Shown: positions 1 through 7,490, numbered from the stretch's first letter. The stretch: 64,000 nucleotides of DNA from Halorubrum salinarum (GCF_013267195.1 NZ_CP053941.1:1736001-1800000); one strand, 5' to 3'. The notes: generated by a model from the sequence alone, not told the origin. A program made the numbers and translations.

Positions 1-828
1 GACGGCGACCTCGCGCTGGCGTTCGAGCGTCTCGTCGGTCACCTCCGGCGTGACGAACGGGTTGCCGTCGCGGTCGGAGCCGGCCCACGAGCGGAACTCG
101 AAGAGCTTCGGGCAGTCGACGTCGTCGTACTCCTTCGAGATGGTCTCCTCGAACTCCTCGTAGGCGTCGCCGACCACGTCGAAGAGGGTGTTCTCCAGGT
201 ACCACTGGACGTTTCGCGCCTCGTCTTCGGGCTCGGGCGCCCGCTGGCGGACCTGTCGCGTGCCCCACAGACTGGTCACCTCCGCGGTGACGTCGCGCCA
301 GACGGCGCGCCGCTCGCGGTCGGTGAGGTTGCGCTCGTCGAGCTCGCCGAGGTGGTTCGCGATCGAGCGGAGCTTGGACTTCACCGTCGAGCGGCGGGCC
401 TCTGTCGGGTGGGCGGTGAACGTCGGCTCGATGAGCACGTCGGCGAGCAGCTCCTCCAGCTCGTCGGCGTCGACGCCGGCCTCGGCGAACTCGGCGATCG
501 TCGCGTCGAATGAGTCGTGGAGGGCGCTCCCGTCGTCGGCGTTCCGGACCGCGCGGACCCGCTCGCGCTCCTCGGCGAGGTTGATGAGCTCGAAGTAGGT
601 CGTGAACGCGCGGGCGACCACCTCCTCGCGCGTCGTCGAGAGGTCGTCGACCGCCTCGTGGAGGGCCGCCCGGTCCTCGGCGTCGCCGCGCCGGTAGTCG
701 ATCGCCGCGTTCCGAAGCGTCTCGACCGTCTCGTACGCCTCCGTCGACGCCTGTGCGGCCAGGACGTCTCCCACCAGCGCCCCGAGTTCCCGAACGTCCG
801 TCCGCACGTCCCGATTGTGCAACTTCAT
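1..828 (-). CDS. ppc: Phosphoenolpyruvate carboxylase, N-terminal part
   Basis: Cytoplasmic anaplerotic enzyme making oxaloacetate from PEP and bicarbonate. Only the first 276 residues are in the window; the gene continues past the left edge. The motif FTAHPTEARR lies near residues 135-144, with its histidine at about 139, matching the catalytic His138 of bacterial PEPC. A second family block, WAGSDRDGNPFVT, lies near the cut end. The ATG at 828 is about 25 nt from a TATA-like TTTTAA, which supports this start and a leaderless transcript. The gene is divergent from the Rieske gene. Family call is secure; regulation is not visible beyond the promoter. Confidence 0.95.
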   Translation of the reverse strand, partial: MKLHNRDVRTDVRELGALVGDVLAAQASTEAYETVETLRNAAIDYRRGDAEDRAALHEAVDDLSTTREEVVARAFTTYFELINLAEERERVRAVRNADDGSALHDSFDATIAEFAEAGVDADELEELLADVLIEPTFTAHPTEARRSTVKSKLRSIANHLGELDERNLTDRERRAVWRDVTAEVTSLWGTRQVRQRAPEPEDEARNVQWYLENTLFDVVGDAYEEFEETISKEYDDVDCPKLFEFRSWAGSDRDGNPFVTPEVTDETLERQREVAV

Positions 829-852
829 ACCACAGACACTGCGGTCGCGGTC

Positions 853-861
853 GGTTAAAAG
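853..861 (-). promoter_or_regulatory. TATA element of ppc
   Basis: CTTTTAACC on the minus strand lies 25-33 nt before the ppc ATG, the normal distance for a haloarchaeal leaderless promoter. An 8-nt direct repeat, CGAACGTT, lies just upstream at 873-880 and 908-915, inside the divergent ppc/Rieske spacer, and could bind a regulator. Confidence 0.6.
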
Positions 862-1022
862 CGCGGTCTGGACGAACGTTTGCCTCGGTTCCGAGTTAAT
901 TCGATCACGAACGTTCCTGTTCGACGGCGGCCGCGGGGGCGCGTTCGGCGGTGACCGCGCTCGGAACGCCGGCGACGACCGACGACGGCGCCGATTCTCG
1001 GGCCGGTGGAGGGTTCGTCACC

Positions 1023-1030
1023 CTTTTTAC
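1023..1030 (+). promoter_or_regulatory. TATA element of the Rieske gene
   Basis: CTTTTTAC lies 23-30 nt before the ATG at 1053. No Shine-Dalgarno sequence is seen between them, so the transcript is probably leaderless. Confidence 0.5.
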
Positions 1031-1052
1031 CGATCCAACCTCAGGTGCGAGT

Positions 1053-1892
1053 ATGAGTGCGTCCGACAAGTATCCGTCCGAGTCCGGGCGGCGACGCTTC
1101 GTGAAGGGCGTCGTCGGCGGCGCGGCCCTCGCGGGGGTCGGTGCGATGGGGTCGGCGACCGTGAACACCCTGACGACCGCCGGCGGGGTCGGCGGCGGGT
1201 CGACGGTCGCGAGGACCATCGCGCACACCGGTGGGCCGGCGCCCCGGGGGCTCCCGCAGATCCCCGTTCGGGTCACCGACGAGGGGTACATCGAGGGCAT
1301 CTGGCCCGAGACGACCACCGTCACCCAGGAGGGCCAAGAGATCGAGGTCGCCCAAGAGGAGCTCGGCGGCGTGACCTACTCCGGCGCGTGGTTCCAGTAC
1401 TGCGGCGTCGAGTCGCAGGAGAACGTCCAGCCGAACTTCGAGTCGGACAACCTGTTCCGCGCGGCGAGCGGCCCGCCGTACGACTGGCAGTCGAACACCT
1501 ACTCCGGCGGCGACCGGATCCACGTCGACGACTTCTCCGACTACGAGGAGTGGGGCAACGGGATCGGCAGCGAGGGCGTCGGCAAGCCCGCGTCGGTCAC
1601 GTGGCGCTCCGAGGACGCCGACACGAACCTCAACGCGATCGTCATCCGATCGCCGGAGATCGAGGAGGCGGCCCAGAACGACGAGTGGCTCCAGGCCTCC
1701 ACCGACCAGGGGTTCATGGCGTACCTCAACGTCTGTACCCACTTCTGCTGTATCCCGGGGTACAAGGTGCTGGCGGAGTCCGCCCGCTACGACGCTGCCG
1801 ACGGGACCTACTGCGTCTGCCACCAGTCGACGTACGACCCGTTCACCATCGAGGAGGCGCTGTTCATCGCCCGGCCTCGCCCCGAGGAGTAA
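1053..1892 (+). CDS. Tat-exported Rieske [2Fe-2S] protein
   Basis: Electron-transfer protein with a Rieske cluster, probably anchored on the outer face of the membrane. At residues 13-19 it has a twin-arginine motif, RRRFVKG, followed by a hydrophobic stretch. The cluster boxes are CTHFCC (Cys228, His230 as ligands) and CVCH (Cys254, His257), with Cys233 and Cys256 in place for the usual disulfide. At 279 residues it is longer than a bacterial bc1 Rieske subunit because of the region between the anchor and the boxes. No cytochrome b gene is adjacent, so its complex cannot be read from context. The ATG at 1053 is chosen over an upstream in-frame start because the TATA element and the Tat motif fit it. 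Confidence 0.9.
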   Translation: MSASDKYPSESGRRRFVKGVVGGAALAGVGAMGSATVNTLTTAGGVGGGSTVARTIAHTGGPAPRGLPQIPVRVTDEGYIEGIWPETTTVTQEGQEIEVAQEELGGVTYSGAWFQYCGVESQENVQPNFESDNLFRAASGPPYDWQSNTYSGGDRIHVDDFSDYEEWGNGIGSEGVGKPASVTWRSEDADTNLNAIVIRSPEIEEAAQNDEWLQASTDQGFMAYLNVCTHFCCIPGYKVLAESARYDAADGTYCVCHQSTYDPFTIEEALFIARPRPEE

Positions 1893-1984
1893 CTCCGCCT
1901 CCGCGTTCCGGCCTTCCGTCCGTCTCCCGCTCCGCGACCGAGAGTCCCGCCGCGCTTTTCACGTCGCTCGCCCGAGAGGACGAC

Positions 1985-2380
1985 ATGAGCGACGACCCCG
2001 CTTCCGACGACTCCGCCCGCGACGAGGCCGCTTCCGATGAGGCCGCCAGCGACGACCGATCCGCGGCCTCCGACGCGGCCGACGGCGACGACTTCGAGAC
2101 GGAGATCGCCCGCGCCCGCGACCTCCTCGACGGCGACGACATCGACGCGGTCCACGTCGGCGTCGTCCGCGACGGCGAGGTCGACACCACGTTCGCCCAG
2201 CGCACCGACGGCGACCCCGACGGCGCCGGCCTCCGCGCGCTCGCGCTGCTCGCCGCGCACGTCAGGCTGGTCGCGGGCGAGGCCGGCGTCGAGCCCTCCA
2301 CCGTCGCCGGCGACGCCGCGACGCTCGCGGGGCAGGTGGAGCAGATCCCGGCCAGCACCGACCAGCTCCCCGACGAGTGA
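1985..2380 (+). CDS. Acidic haloarchaeal protein of unknown function
   Basis: 131 residues. The first ~40 are a low-complexity Ser/Asp/Ala tract; the rest (about 45-131) looks like a small folded alpha/beta domain (VHVGVVRDGEVD, then a helical ALALLAAHVRLVAGEAG segment). No motif gives a function. The start is supported by CTTTTCAC about 22-29 nt upstream. It stands alone, convergent with the gene at 2399. Confidence 0.75.
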   Translation: MSDDPASDDSARDEAASDEAASDDRSAASDAADGDDFETEIARARDLLDGDDIDAVHVGVVRDGEVDTTFAQRTDGDPDGAGLRALALLAAHVRLVAGEAGVEPSTVAGDAATLAGQVEQIPASTDQLPDE

Positions 2381-2398
2381 CGCCCGTCGCCGGTCGCG

Positions 2399-2848
2399 TC
2401 AGGGCTCCGTCGAGCGAATCCGGCGGAGCTGGTGGACGACGCCGGCGAGCGCGACGAACAGGACCGCGAGGTTGAACACGGCGAGCGCGATCGGCTGGTA
2501 GGCCGGGTCCAGCCACGTGCGGATCGCCTCCCCGGACTGGGAGTAGAACCCCCAGCCGGCGACGACCGCGAGCAGTGACAGCGCCGCCAGCCCGACCCGG
2601 TCGAGCAGGCCGCGGAGGCCGCCCGTCGAGAGGCCGCCGCCTCCCGGGGAGTCGACCGGCTCCGTCCAGTAGCTCCCCTCGTCGCGGTCGGGGTCCGGTT
2701 CCTCGCGGTCGGTGCGATCGGCGTCCGTCGCCGTGCGCTCGGTCGCGTCGGTGTCGTCGGTCATGGGCTGTGGTGGGTCGCTCGTGTGATCGCGGTCGCT
2801 GGGCGCCTCCTCGTCGCTCGGCTCCCCGCGCGGCGGGTCGTCCGTCAT
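2399..2848 (-). CDS. Two-helix membrane protein with acidic cytoplasmic-type tail
   Basis: 149 residues. The N-terminal ~75 are Asp/Glu/Pro-rich and disordered; two hydrophobic segments follow (about 86-105 and 118-140), then a short basic end (QLRRIRS). Its ATG overlaps the stop of the PGF-CTERM gene by 4 nt (ATGA), so the two are co-transcribed and probably translationally coupled. An alternative in-frame start is the ATG at internal residue 29. No function is recognised; the context suggests a partner of the upstream surface protein. Confidence 0.75.
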   Translation of the reverse strand: MTDDPPRGEPSDEEAPSDRDHTSDPPQPMTDDTDATERTATDADRTDREEPDPDRDEGSYWTEPVDSPGGGGLSTGGLRGLLDRVGLAALSLLAVVAGWGFYSQSGEAIRTWLDPAYQPIALAVFNLAVLFVALAGVVHQLRRIRSTEP

Positions 2849-3852
2849 CGTCGCCTCCGCGCCGCCAGCGCCGCGACGACCAGGGCGACGAGCGCGGCGA
2901 GCGGGCCGAAGCCGGGCGTCGCGCCGTCGCTGGGCCCGCCGTCCGGCGTCGCGCCGTCGGCGCCGTCGCCCCCGACGTCGTCGCGCTCGAAGTCCTCGAC
3001 GGAGAACGCCACGTCGCGGACCGTCTCGTTCGCGGTGATGGTCTCTTGCGGGTTCAGGTTCGCGACGCCCTGCGTCTCGTCGACGAGCACGTCGTCGTCG
3101 AACAGCGCGGCGTCGATGTAGTAGTTGTAGCCGTCGGGCACCTCGACGGTCGCCGTCACGGTGTCGGTGCGGCCGGGGCGAACGGTGCCGACCGTCTCCG
3201 TCGCCTCCGCGGCGATCACGTTCGACTCCGCCTGCCGGAGGTACAGCCGGAGGTCGACGTCGTCGCTCGCCTCGTCGCCGCGGTTCGTCACCGACACCGA
3301 CGCCGACAGCGTCGCGGTCCCGTCGCCGGCCTCGGCCACGCTCACGGCGACGGTCGGCCAGACGCTCCCGTCGGTGAACCCGACCTGCGTGTCGGCGTAG
3401 TCCGGCGTGAGCGCCGCGACGCCGGCGACGCGCGTGGTCTGCTGCTCGCGGCGCTGCCCGTCCGCGAAGACGACCGTCTCGATGCGGTAGCCGCCCTCGC
3501 GCTCGACGGTGACGGTGCCGTTGACGGTGCGTTCCCCCTCGAAGTCGACGTCGCCGACCTCGACGGTCGTCTCGTCGACGAGGAGGCCGGACTCGGAACC
3601 GATCGCGCGGTGGCGGACGGTGACGTTCTCGACGGTGCCGCCGCGGTGGCGGAGGTCGGTGCCGAGCCGGAGCTCCGCGGTCTCGCCGCGCACCTCGCCG
3701 GGGGCGACGGTCGCGCCGGCGACGTCGATCCGGCCGGGCGGTTCGTCCGTCGCTCGGGGGTCGGTGAGGGCGTCGGGGGCGGCGACGGCGCCGACCGCGC
3801 CCGCGACGAGGAGCGCGGCCGCTGCCGCCAGGAGGGCCGTGCGGGTGTCCAT
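2845..3852 (-). CDS. Surface protein with signal peptide and PGF-CTERM sorting signal
   Basis: 335 residues, predicted to be exported and attached at the cell surface. It has an N-terminal hydrophobic signal (about 5-25), beta-rich repeats resembling CARDB/DUF7490-type domains in the middle, an Asp/Gly/Pro-rich stalk (about 290-312), then TPGFGPLAAL, a hydrophobic helix and an Arg cluster at the very end. That tripartite tail is the archaeosortase A (PGF-CTERM) signal, normally processed and lipid-anchored in haloarchaea. The domain name is from memory and less certain than the tail. It starts an operon with the membrane protein at 2399. Confidence 0.85.
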   Translation of the reverse strand: MDTRTALLAAAAALLVAGAVGAVAAPDALTDPRATDEPPGRIDVAGATVAPGEVRGETAELRLGTDLRHRGGTVENVTVRHRAIGSESGLLVDETTVEVGDVDFEGERTVNGTVTVEREGGYRIETVVFADGQRREQQTTRVAGVAALTPDYADTQVGFTDGSVWPTVAVSVAEAGDGTATLSASVSVTNRGDEASDDVDLRLYLRQAESNVIAAEATETVGTVRPGRTDTVTATVEVPDGYNYYIDAALFDDDVLVDETQGVANLNPQETITANETVRDVAFSVEDFERDDVGGDGADGATPDGGPSDGATPGFGPLAALVALVVAALAARRRR

Positions 3853-3921
3853 GTGCGACCGGTTACGAGCCTGATATAAGTGCTTTGTCCAGTCGCCGGT
3901 CGTCGCCGGGCGAAACCGGGG

Positions 3922-4452
3922 TCAGAGGACGCGATACCGCCCGTTCGACTCGGTGAGTTCGCCGCGGCGCGCGAGGCGGGTCAGGATCTCCCGGGCCGCG
4001 TCGGCGGGGACGCCGTCCCGCTCGGCGCGCTCCACGACCGCCGCCTCGGTCGGGTCGTCGACGGCGTCGACCGCGTCGCGGACGACCTCCGTGCGGCTCC
4101 GCGACCCGCCCCCGCCGCCCTCGGCTCGCTCGCCGGCCGCGTCGACCGCGTCGGCGTCGAGCCCGGACGCCTCGAGGTACTCGCGGTCGTCGATGCCCGC
4201 CTCGTCGACCGCGTCCTCCAGCTCCGAGACGTGGTCGACCTCGGCGAACGCCGCGCTGTCGCCGCGCTTCTTCGCGAGCAGGGCGGACCGGGCCTCCCGC
4301 GCGGCCGCGCGGTCCTCGGACTCGAAGAAGCGCTTGAGCTTGGCGGTGCGGTGGGTCTTGCCGCACCGCGAGCACTGCGCGGTCTCGCTCGCCTCAGGGT
4401 CCGTGACCAGCCACATGTTGGCGCACTCGTTGCAGCCGACGACCGCGTACAT
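3922..4452 (-). CDS. DUF5817-like zinc-ribbon protein with C-terminal winged-helix-like domain
   Basis: 176 residues. Cys7/Cys10 (GCNEC) and Cys27/Cys30 (QCSRC) form an N-terminal zinc ribbon. A charged helical middle follows, then about 60 residues (RTEVVRDAVDAVDDPTEAAV ... LARRGELTESNGRYRVL) that look like a winged helix with a typical wing end. This suggests a DNA- or RNA-binding role, but no target is known. The ATG at 4452 is preferred: the upstream in-frame extension reads through repeat-element sequence and is not protein-like. The TATA-like TTCAAATTC lies at 4474-4483. Confidence 0.8.
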   Translation of the reverse strand: MYAVVGCNECANMWLVTDPEASETAQCSRCGKTHRTAKLKRFFESEDRAAAREARSALLAKKRGDSAAFAEVDHVSELEDAVDEAGIDDREYLEASGLDADAVDAAGERAEGGGGGSRSRTEVVRDAVDAVDDPTEAAVVERAERDGVPADAAREILTRLARRGELTESNGRYRVL

Positions 4453-4512
4453 GTCCCCGGATTCGACGGCCCCGAATTTGAACCCTCGGCTCCGGGACGC
4501 CGCCGCCCCCTC

Positions 4513-4531
4513 GAACACTCCACCAACCGCC
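4513..4531 (+). other. Possible 5' edge of repeat element copy 1
   Basis: GAACACTCCACCAACCGCC begins with GAACAC, complementary to the GTGTTC that ends the element at 4786-4791; AACCGCC here can alternatively pair with GGCGGT at 4782-4787. This may be a closing stem or an end repeat of copy 1. Copy 2 has no clear equivalent, so the boundary is uncertain. Confidence 0.3.
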
Positions 4532-4534
4532 GTG

Positions 4535-4791
4535 GCGCGTGCCTCCGAGTGGCCGCCGAAGGCGGCCGCGAGGAGCACGCGCGAGGGAGTCAGTCGCCGG
4601 AGCGAAGCGGAGGCGACTGACGAGGCTGGGGAGGTGTGAGGTGCGGTTGCGGTGCTGTGCGGGGCGGGACGCAAAGGGGCAGCCGCGAGGGCGAAGACGG
4701 GCGACGCAAGGACCGCAGGAGCGAGCGAAGCGAGCGACGAGGACCGCAGCGAGCCCATCGAGCCCTCGCGGCTGGGGCTTTGGCGGTGTTC
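4535..4791 (+). ncRNA. Structured repeat element, copy 1 (candidate ncRNA)
   Basis: A gene-free 257-nt element related to the one at 17723-17978. Visible helices are: 4535-4541 with 4576-4582, extended past a bulged C by 4543-4546 with 4572-4575; hairpin 4551-4557/4561-4567 with a GAA loop; a 10-bp stem 4589-4598/4612-4621; and a 12-bp long-range helix 4681-4692/4762-4773. The arm 4718-4738 pairs around a GAA triloop with tandem G-A mismatches alternating with G-C pairs. Conserved sequence blocks shared with copy 2 include 4701-4719 (19 nt identical) and 4739-4754 (16 nt identical). I do not recognise an RNA family; it is not RNase P or SRP RNA. No clear promoter is seen on the plus strand. 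Function unknown. Confidence 0.55.
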
Positions 4792-4847
4792 CCCGGCGAT
4801 CCGTCAGCGACGACGTAGCACCGAGCGGCTGGGGATTTGGCGGTGTT
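4768..4847 (+). repeat. Tandem copies of the element's 3'-end motif
   Basis: The 23-nt end motif of the element occurs twice, at 4768-4790 and 4825-4847, with one mismatch. Each copy contains GCGGCTGGGG followed by TTTGGCGGTGTT. The spacing is 57 nt. The second copy suggests a truncated extra element or a duplication during element movement. Confidence 0.75.
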
Positions 4848-4922
4848 TCACCCAGAGCGCTCCGCGGTCCGACCTCGTTACTTGTCGACCGAGAATCGAC
4901 TGGAAACCAGTCCGTACCCCAC

Positions 4923-5795
4923 TTACTCGTCCGATTCGATCTCGTTCGCGGCCGCGAGGACTTCGTCGTGGAGGGCGCCGTTCGAGGCGACCAGTCCCTT
5001 CGAGTCGTGCCGCCACCGGTTCCCCGCCAAGTCCGTCACGCGCCCGCCGGCCTGCCGGATCACGAACACCCCGGCCACCGTGTCCCAGGTGTTCGCCCGG
5101 AGGTTCGTGATCGTCCCCTCCAGCCCGCCGGCGGCGACGGTCGGCAGCACCACCTGCGCGGCACCGAACCGGCGCATGTCGCCGAAGCGGGTGACGATCG
5201 CCTCGCACGCGCGGGCGTACTCGTCGCGGGCGTCGTAGTCCCACCAGATCGTCGGGTCGACGGCCGCGTCGCGGGGGTCGTTCACGTCGCTCACCGCGAT
5301 CGGCTCGCCGTTGCGGTACGCGCCCGTGGCGTCGGCGGTGTACGTGTCGCCGAGCGCGGGCGCGACGATTGCGGCCGCGACCGGCTCGCCGTCGACGACG
5401 GCCGCGACCGCGGTGGCCCACACGCGCACGTCGCGGACGTAGTTGTTCGTCCCGTCGATGGGGTCGATCACCCACGCGGGGCCCGCCTCGGGCACGGTCT
5501 TGCGCTCGTCCTCCTCCTCGCCCACGACCGCGTCGTCCGGGAACGACTCGCGGATGGCCTCGATGACGGTGCGCTGGGCCGCGCGGTCGGCCTCGGTCAC
5601 CACGTCGTCCTCGCCTTTCGTCTCCACCGCGATGTCGCTGCGGAAGTGCTCGTGCGCGACGGCGGCGCCCGCCTCCGCCGCGCGCTGCGCGACCGCGGCG
5701 CGCTCGGCGACGTCGTCTGCGCGCTCCGCGACGGGGGGCACGGCCTCGGCGCCGCATCCGGTGGCGTCGGCGCCGCGCTCGTCTGCGTCGGTCAT
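4923..5795 (-). CDS. Inositol monophosphatase family phosphatase
   Basis: 290-residue Mg2+-dependent sugar-phosphate phosphatase of the IMPase/FBPase/SuhB fold. Metal ligands are visible in GEEEDE (about 92-97), in WVIDPIDGTNNY (Asp111, Asp114, Gly115, Thr116), and in the distal WDTVAG motif (about residue 235), where the Asp is present. Archaeal members hydrolyse inositol phosphate, fructose-1,6-bisphosphate or related substrates; the sequence alone does not choose. The N-terminal ~30 residues are an extra acidic tail. A TATA-like CGTTTATACG lies about 25-33 nt before the ATG. Confidence 0.9.
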   Translation of the reverse strand: MTDADERGADATGCGAEAVPPVAERADDVAERAAVAQRAAEAGAAVAHEHFRSDIAVETKGEDDVVTEADRAAQRTVIEAIRESFPDDAVVGEEEDERKTVPEAGPAWVIDPIDGTNNYVRDVRVWATAVAAVVDGEPVAAAIVAPALGDTYTADATGAYRNGEPIAVSDVNDPRDAAVDPTIWWDYDARDEYARACEAIVTRFGDMRRFGAAQVVLPTVAAGGLEGTITNLRANTWDTVAGVFVIRQAGGRVTDLAGNRWRHDSKGLVASNGALHDEVLAAANEIESDE

Positions 5796-5912
5796 GGCGT
5801 CGGTCGCACCTCCGGCCGCGTATAAACGTCGGTTCGGCGCGGGCGACGCCGCGGAATTAACTCAGTTCCGAATCCGAGTACCTTTAAGTGGATCGCCGTC
5901 GGTGGATCACGT

Positions 5913-6170
5913 ATGGAACCAGAGGAAGCGGTCCGTCAGCTCGAGTACACCATCGACGCCTCGCTCGACGAGATCGGTCAGCGCGCCGCCGCCGGCTACC
6001 GTCCCACCTTCGAGCGCGTGGCCGAGCGCGCGGACGGGGCCGCGGTGTACGACCTCGCGGGCGAGCTTTCCGAGGAGGTTGTATCCGGCTCCTGTCCGTC
6101 GCCGGCCGAGGCGAACGCGGTCGCCGAGCGCGTGCTTGACGACTGGGCGTACACTGACGGCGGGGAGTAG
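5913..6170 (+). CDS. Small acidic haloarchaeal protein
   Basis: 85 residues, rich in Glu/Ala and mostly helical in appearance, with no cysteine pair or membrane segment. The function is not recognised. CCTTTAAGTG about 25-32 nt upstream supports the ATG. It is convergent with the beta-CASP gene at 6240. Confidence 0.7.
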   Translation: MEPEEAVRQLEYTIDASLDEIGQRAAAGYRPTFERVAERADGAAVYDLAGELSEEVVSGSCPSPAEANAVAERVLDDWAYTDGGE

Positions 6171-6182
6171 CACTCGACGAAC

Positions 6183-6201
6183 CTCTCTCTCTCTCTCTCT
6201 C
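6183..6201. repeat. CT dinucleotide run
   Basis: Nine CT units in a row in the 69-nt spacer between two convergent genes. Simple repeats this pure are uncommon in GC-rich haloarchaeal DNA. It lies outside coding sequence, so length change would not shift a frame. Confidence 0.9.
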
Positions 6202-6239
6202 GCCCCCGAATTGTCCTTCAGCATTGTGCTCACCTATTT

Positions 6240-7490
6240 TCACAGAGCGATTCGCTCACCGATCTCGGGCGCGCTCGCCTCGAACCCGTCCGCGCGCAGG
6301 TCCGCGGCGAACGCCTCGCAGCGGTCGCCGTGGTTCACGAGCACGCGCGCCCCGCGATACGGCGCCAGGAACGACTCCAGGCCCTCCCGGTCGGCGTGCG
6401 CGGAGAAGTCGTACGACTCCACCCGCGCGCTCACCGGCTGAACGCGGCCGTTCAGCTCCAACTGCCCGCGGTCTTGGAGCTCGCGGCCGGGCGTGCCCTC
6501 CACCTGGTACCCCGTGAGCGTCACGAGGTTCGTCGGGTTCGCCCGGATCTCGGGGAGGTACGTCTGGACGGGCCCGCCGGCGAGCATCCCGGAGGTGGTG
6601 ACGATGAGCGCGTTCTCGGCCGCGATCCGCTTCCGCTGCCCGTCGCGGCCCGTGACGACCCGAGCCCGTCCGACCGCCTCGCCGAACGCGTCCGCGTCGC
6701 GCAGGAACGACGGGTACCGGCGGAGCGTCTCGGCCACCTCGACGCCCATCCCGTCGACGTACGGGGTGAGCCCGTGCGCGGCCGCGACGAGGAGCAGCTC
6801 CTGCGTCCGGCCGATGGCGAACGCGGGCGCGACGACCGTGCCGCCCTCCCAGACCGTTCGCTCCACGCTGTCAGCCCACGCCGACTCCACCGCGGCGCGC
6901 TCCTCGTGGGTCACGTCCGCGTAGGTGGACTCGCAGACCACGACGTCGGCGTCGGGCCGCGCGGTCGTCCCCGCGACCAGCCGCTGGTCGTCCGTGTGGA
7001 AGTCGCCGGTGTACAGCAGCCGCGTGTCGCCGTCGTCGACGAGGACGTGCGCGGAGCCCGGAATGTGTCCCGCGGAGAACAGCGTCACCTCGTACCCGCC
7101 GCCGTCGACCCCGCCCGCGACCGGGAACGGCTCGCCGTAGCCGTGCCGGCGTTCCACCTCGCCCAGCCGGGCGACGTGCTCGGCGCCGAACGGACACAGC
7201 GGGCTGTTGCCGTGGAGATTCAGCGTGTCCTCGGCGAGCGTGCGCGCGAGGTCGCCTGTCGGCGGCGTCCAGTGGACCGGCGGTCGGCGGTCGCCCTTCA
7301 ACAGCGCGGGCACCGCGCCGACGTGGTCGAGGTGCCCGTGCGAGACGACGACCGCCTCGGGCTCGGGGTCCCGGACCGGGTACCGCGGCGGGTCCGCCGT
7401 CATGAGCCCGTAGTCCAGCAGCAGCGCGTCGTCGACGAGGAGGGCGCTGCGGCCGACCTCGCGGGCGCCGCCGAGGAACTCCAACTCCAT
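6240..7490 (-). CDS. Beta-CASP metallo-beta-lactamase-fold nuclease
   Basis: 416 residues. The metallo-beta-lactamase core has SHGHLDHVG (His51, His53, Asp55, His56), then AGHIPGSAHV and TGDFHTDD. The beta-CASP insert and its motifs follow: ESTYAD, SGMLAGGP, SAHADREGL and VNHGD near the C terminus. This is the layout of the archaeal CPSF/RNase J-type RNA-processing nucleases. It has no N-terminal KH domains, so it is the short archaeal type rather than aCPSF1. It probably acts on RNA ends in the cytoplasm. It is last in a minus-strand row with the DUF998, GINS and PriS genes, 25 nt after the DUF998 gene. Confidence 0.88.
   Translation of the reverse strand: MELEFLGGAREVGRSALLVDDALLLDYGLMTADPPRYPVRDPEPEAVVVSHGHLDHVGAVPALLKGDRRPPVHWTPPTGDLARTLAEDTLNLHGNSPLCPFGAEHVARLGEVERRHGYGEPFPVAGGVDGGGYEVTLFSAGHIPGSAHVLVDDGDTRLLYTGDFHTDDQRLVAGTTARPDADVVVCESTYADVTHEERAAVESAWADSVERTVWEGGTVVAPAFAIGRTQELLLVAAAHGLTPYVDGMGVEVAETLRRYPSFLRDADAFGEAVGRARVVTGRDGQRKRIAAENALIVTTSGMLAGGPVQTYLPEIRANPTNLVTLTGYQVEGTPGRELQDRGQLELNGRVQPVSARVESYDFSAHADREGLESFLAPYRGARVLVNHGDRCEAFAADLRADGFEASAPEIGERIAL

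Noticed and set aside
4474-4484. GGTTCAAATTC on the minus strand, which resembles the T-loop of a tRNA.
   Set aside because: The flanking five bases cannot form a T-stem, and no anticodon or acceptor stem is present. It fits a promoter element for the gene at 3922 better.
4535-4791. The repeat element as an insertion sequence or transposon relic.
   Set aside because: No transposase fragment or clear long inverted ends are present. Paired-base changes that keep the fold argue for an RNA instead, although movement is not excluded.
4539-5825. Long open frames through repeat copy 1, in both directions.
   Set aside because: They cross the structured element and the IMPase gene in the wrong frame, with no start signal or family similarity.
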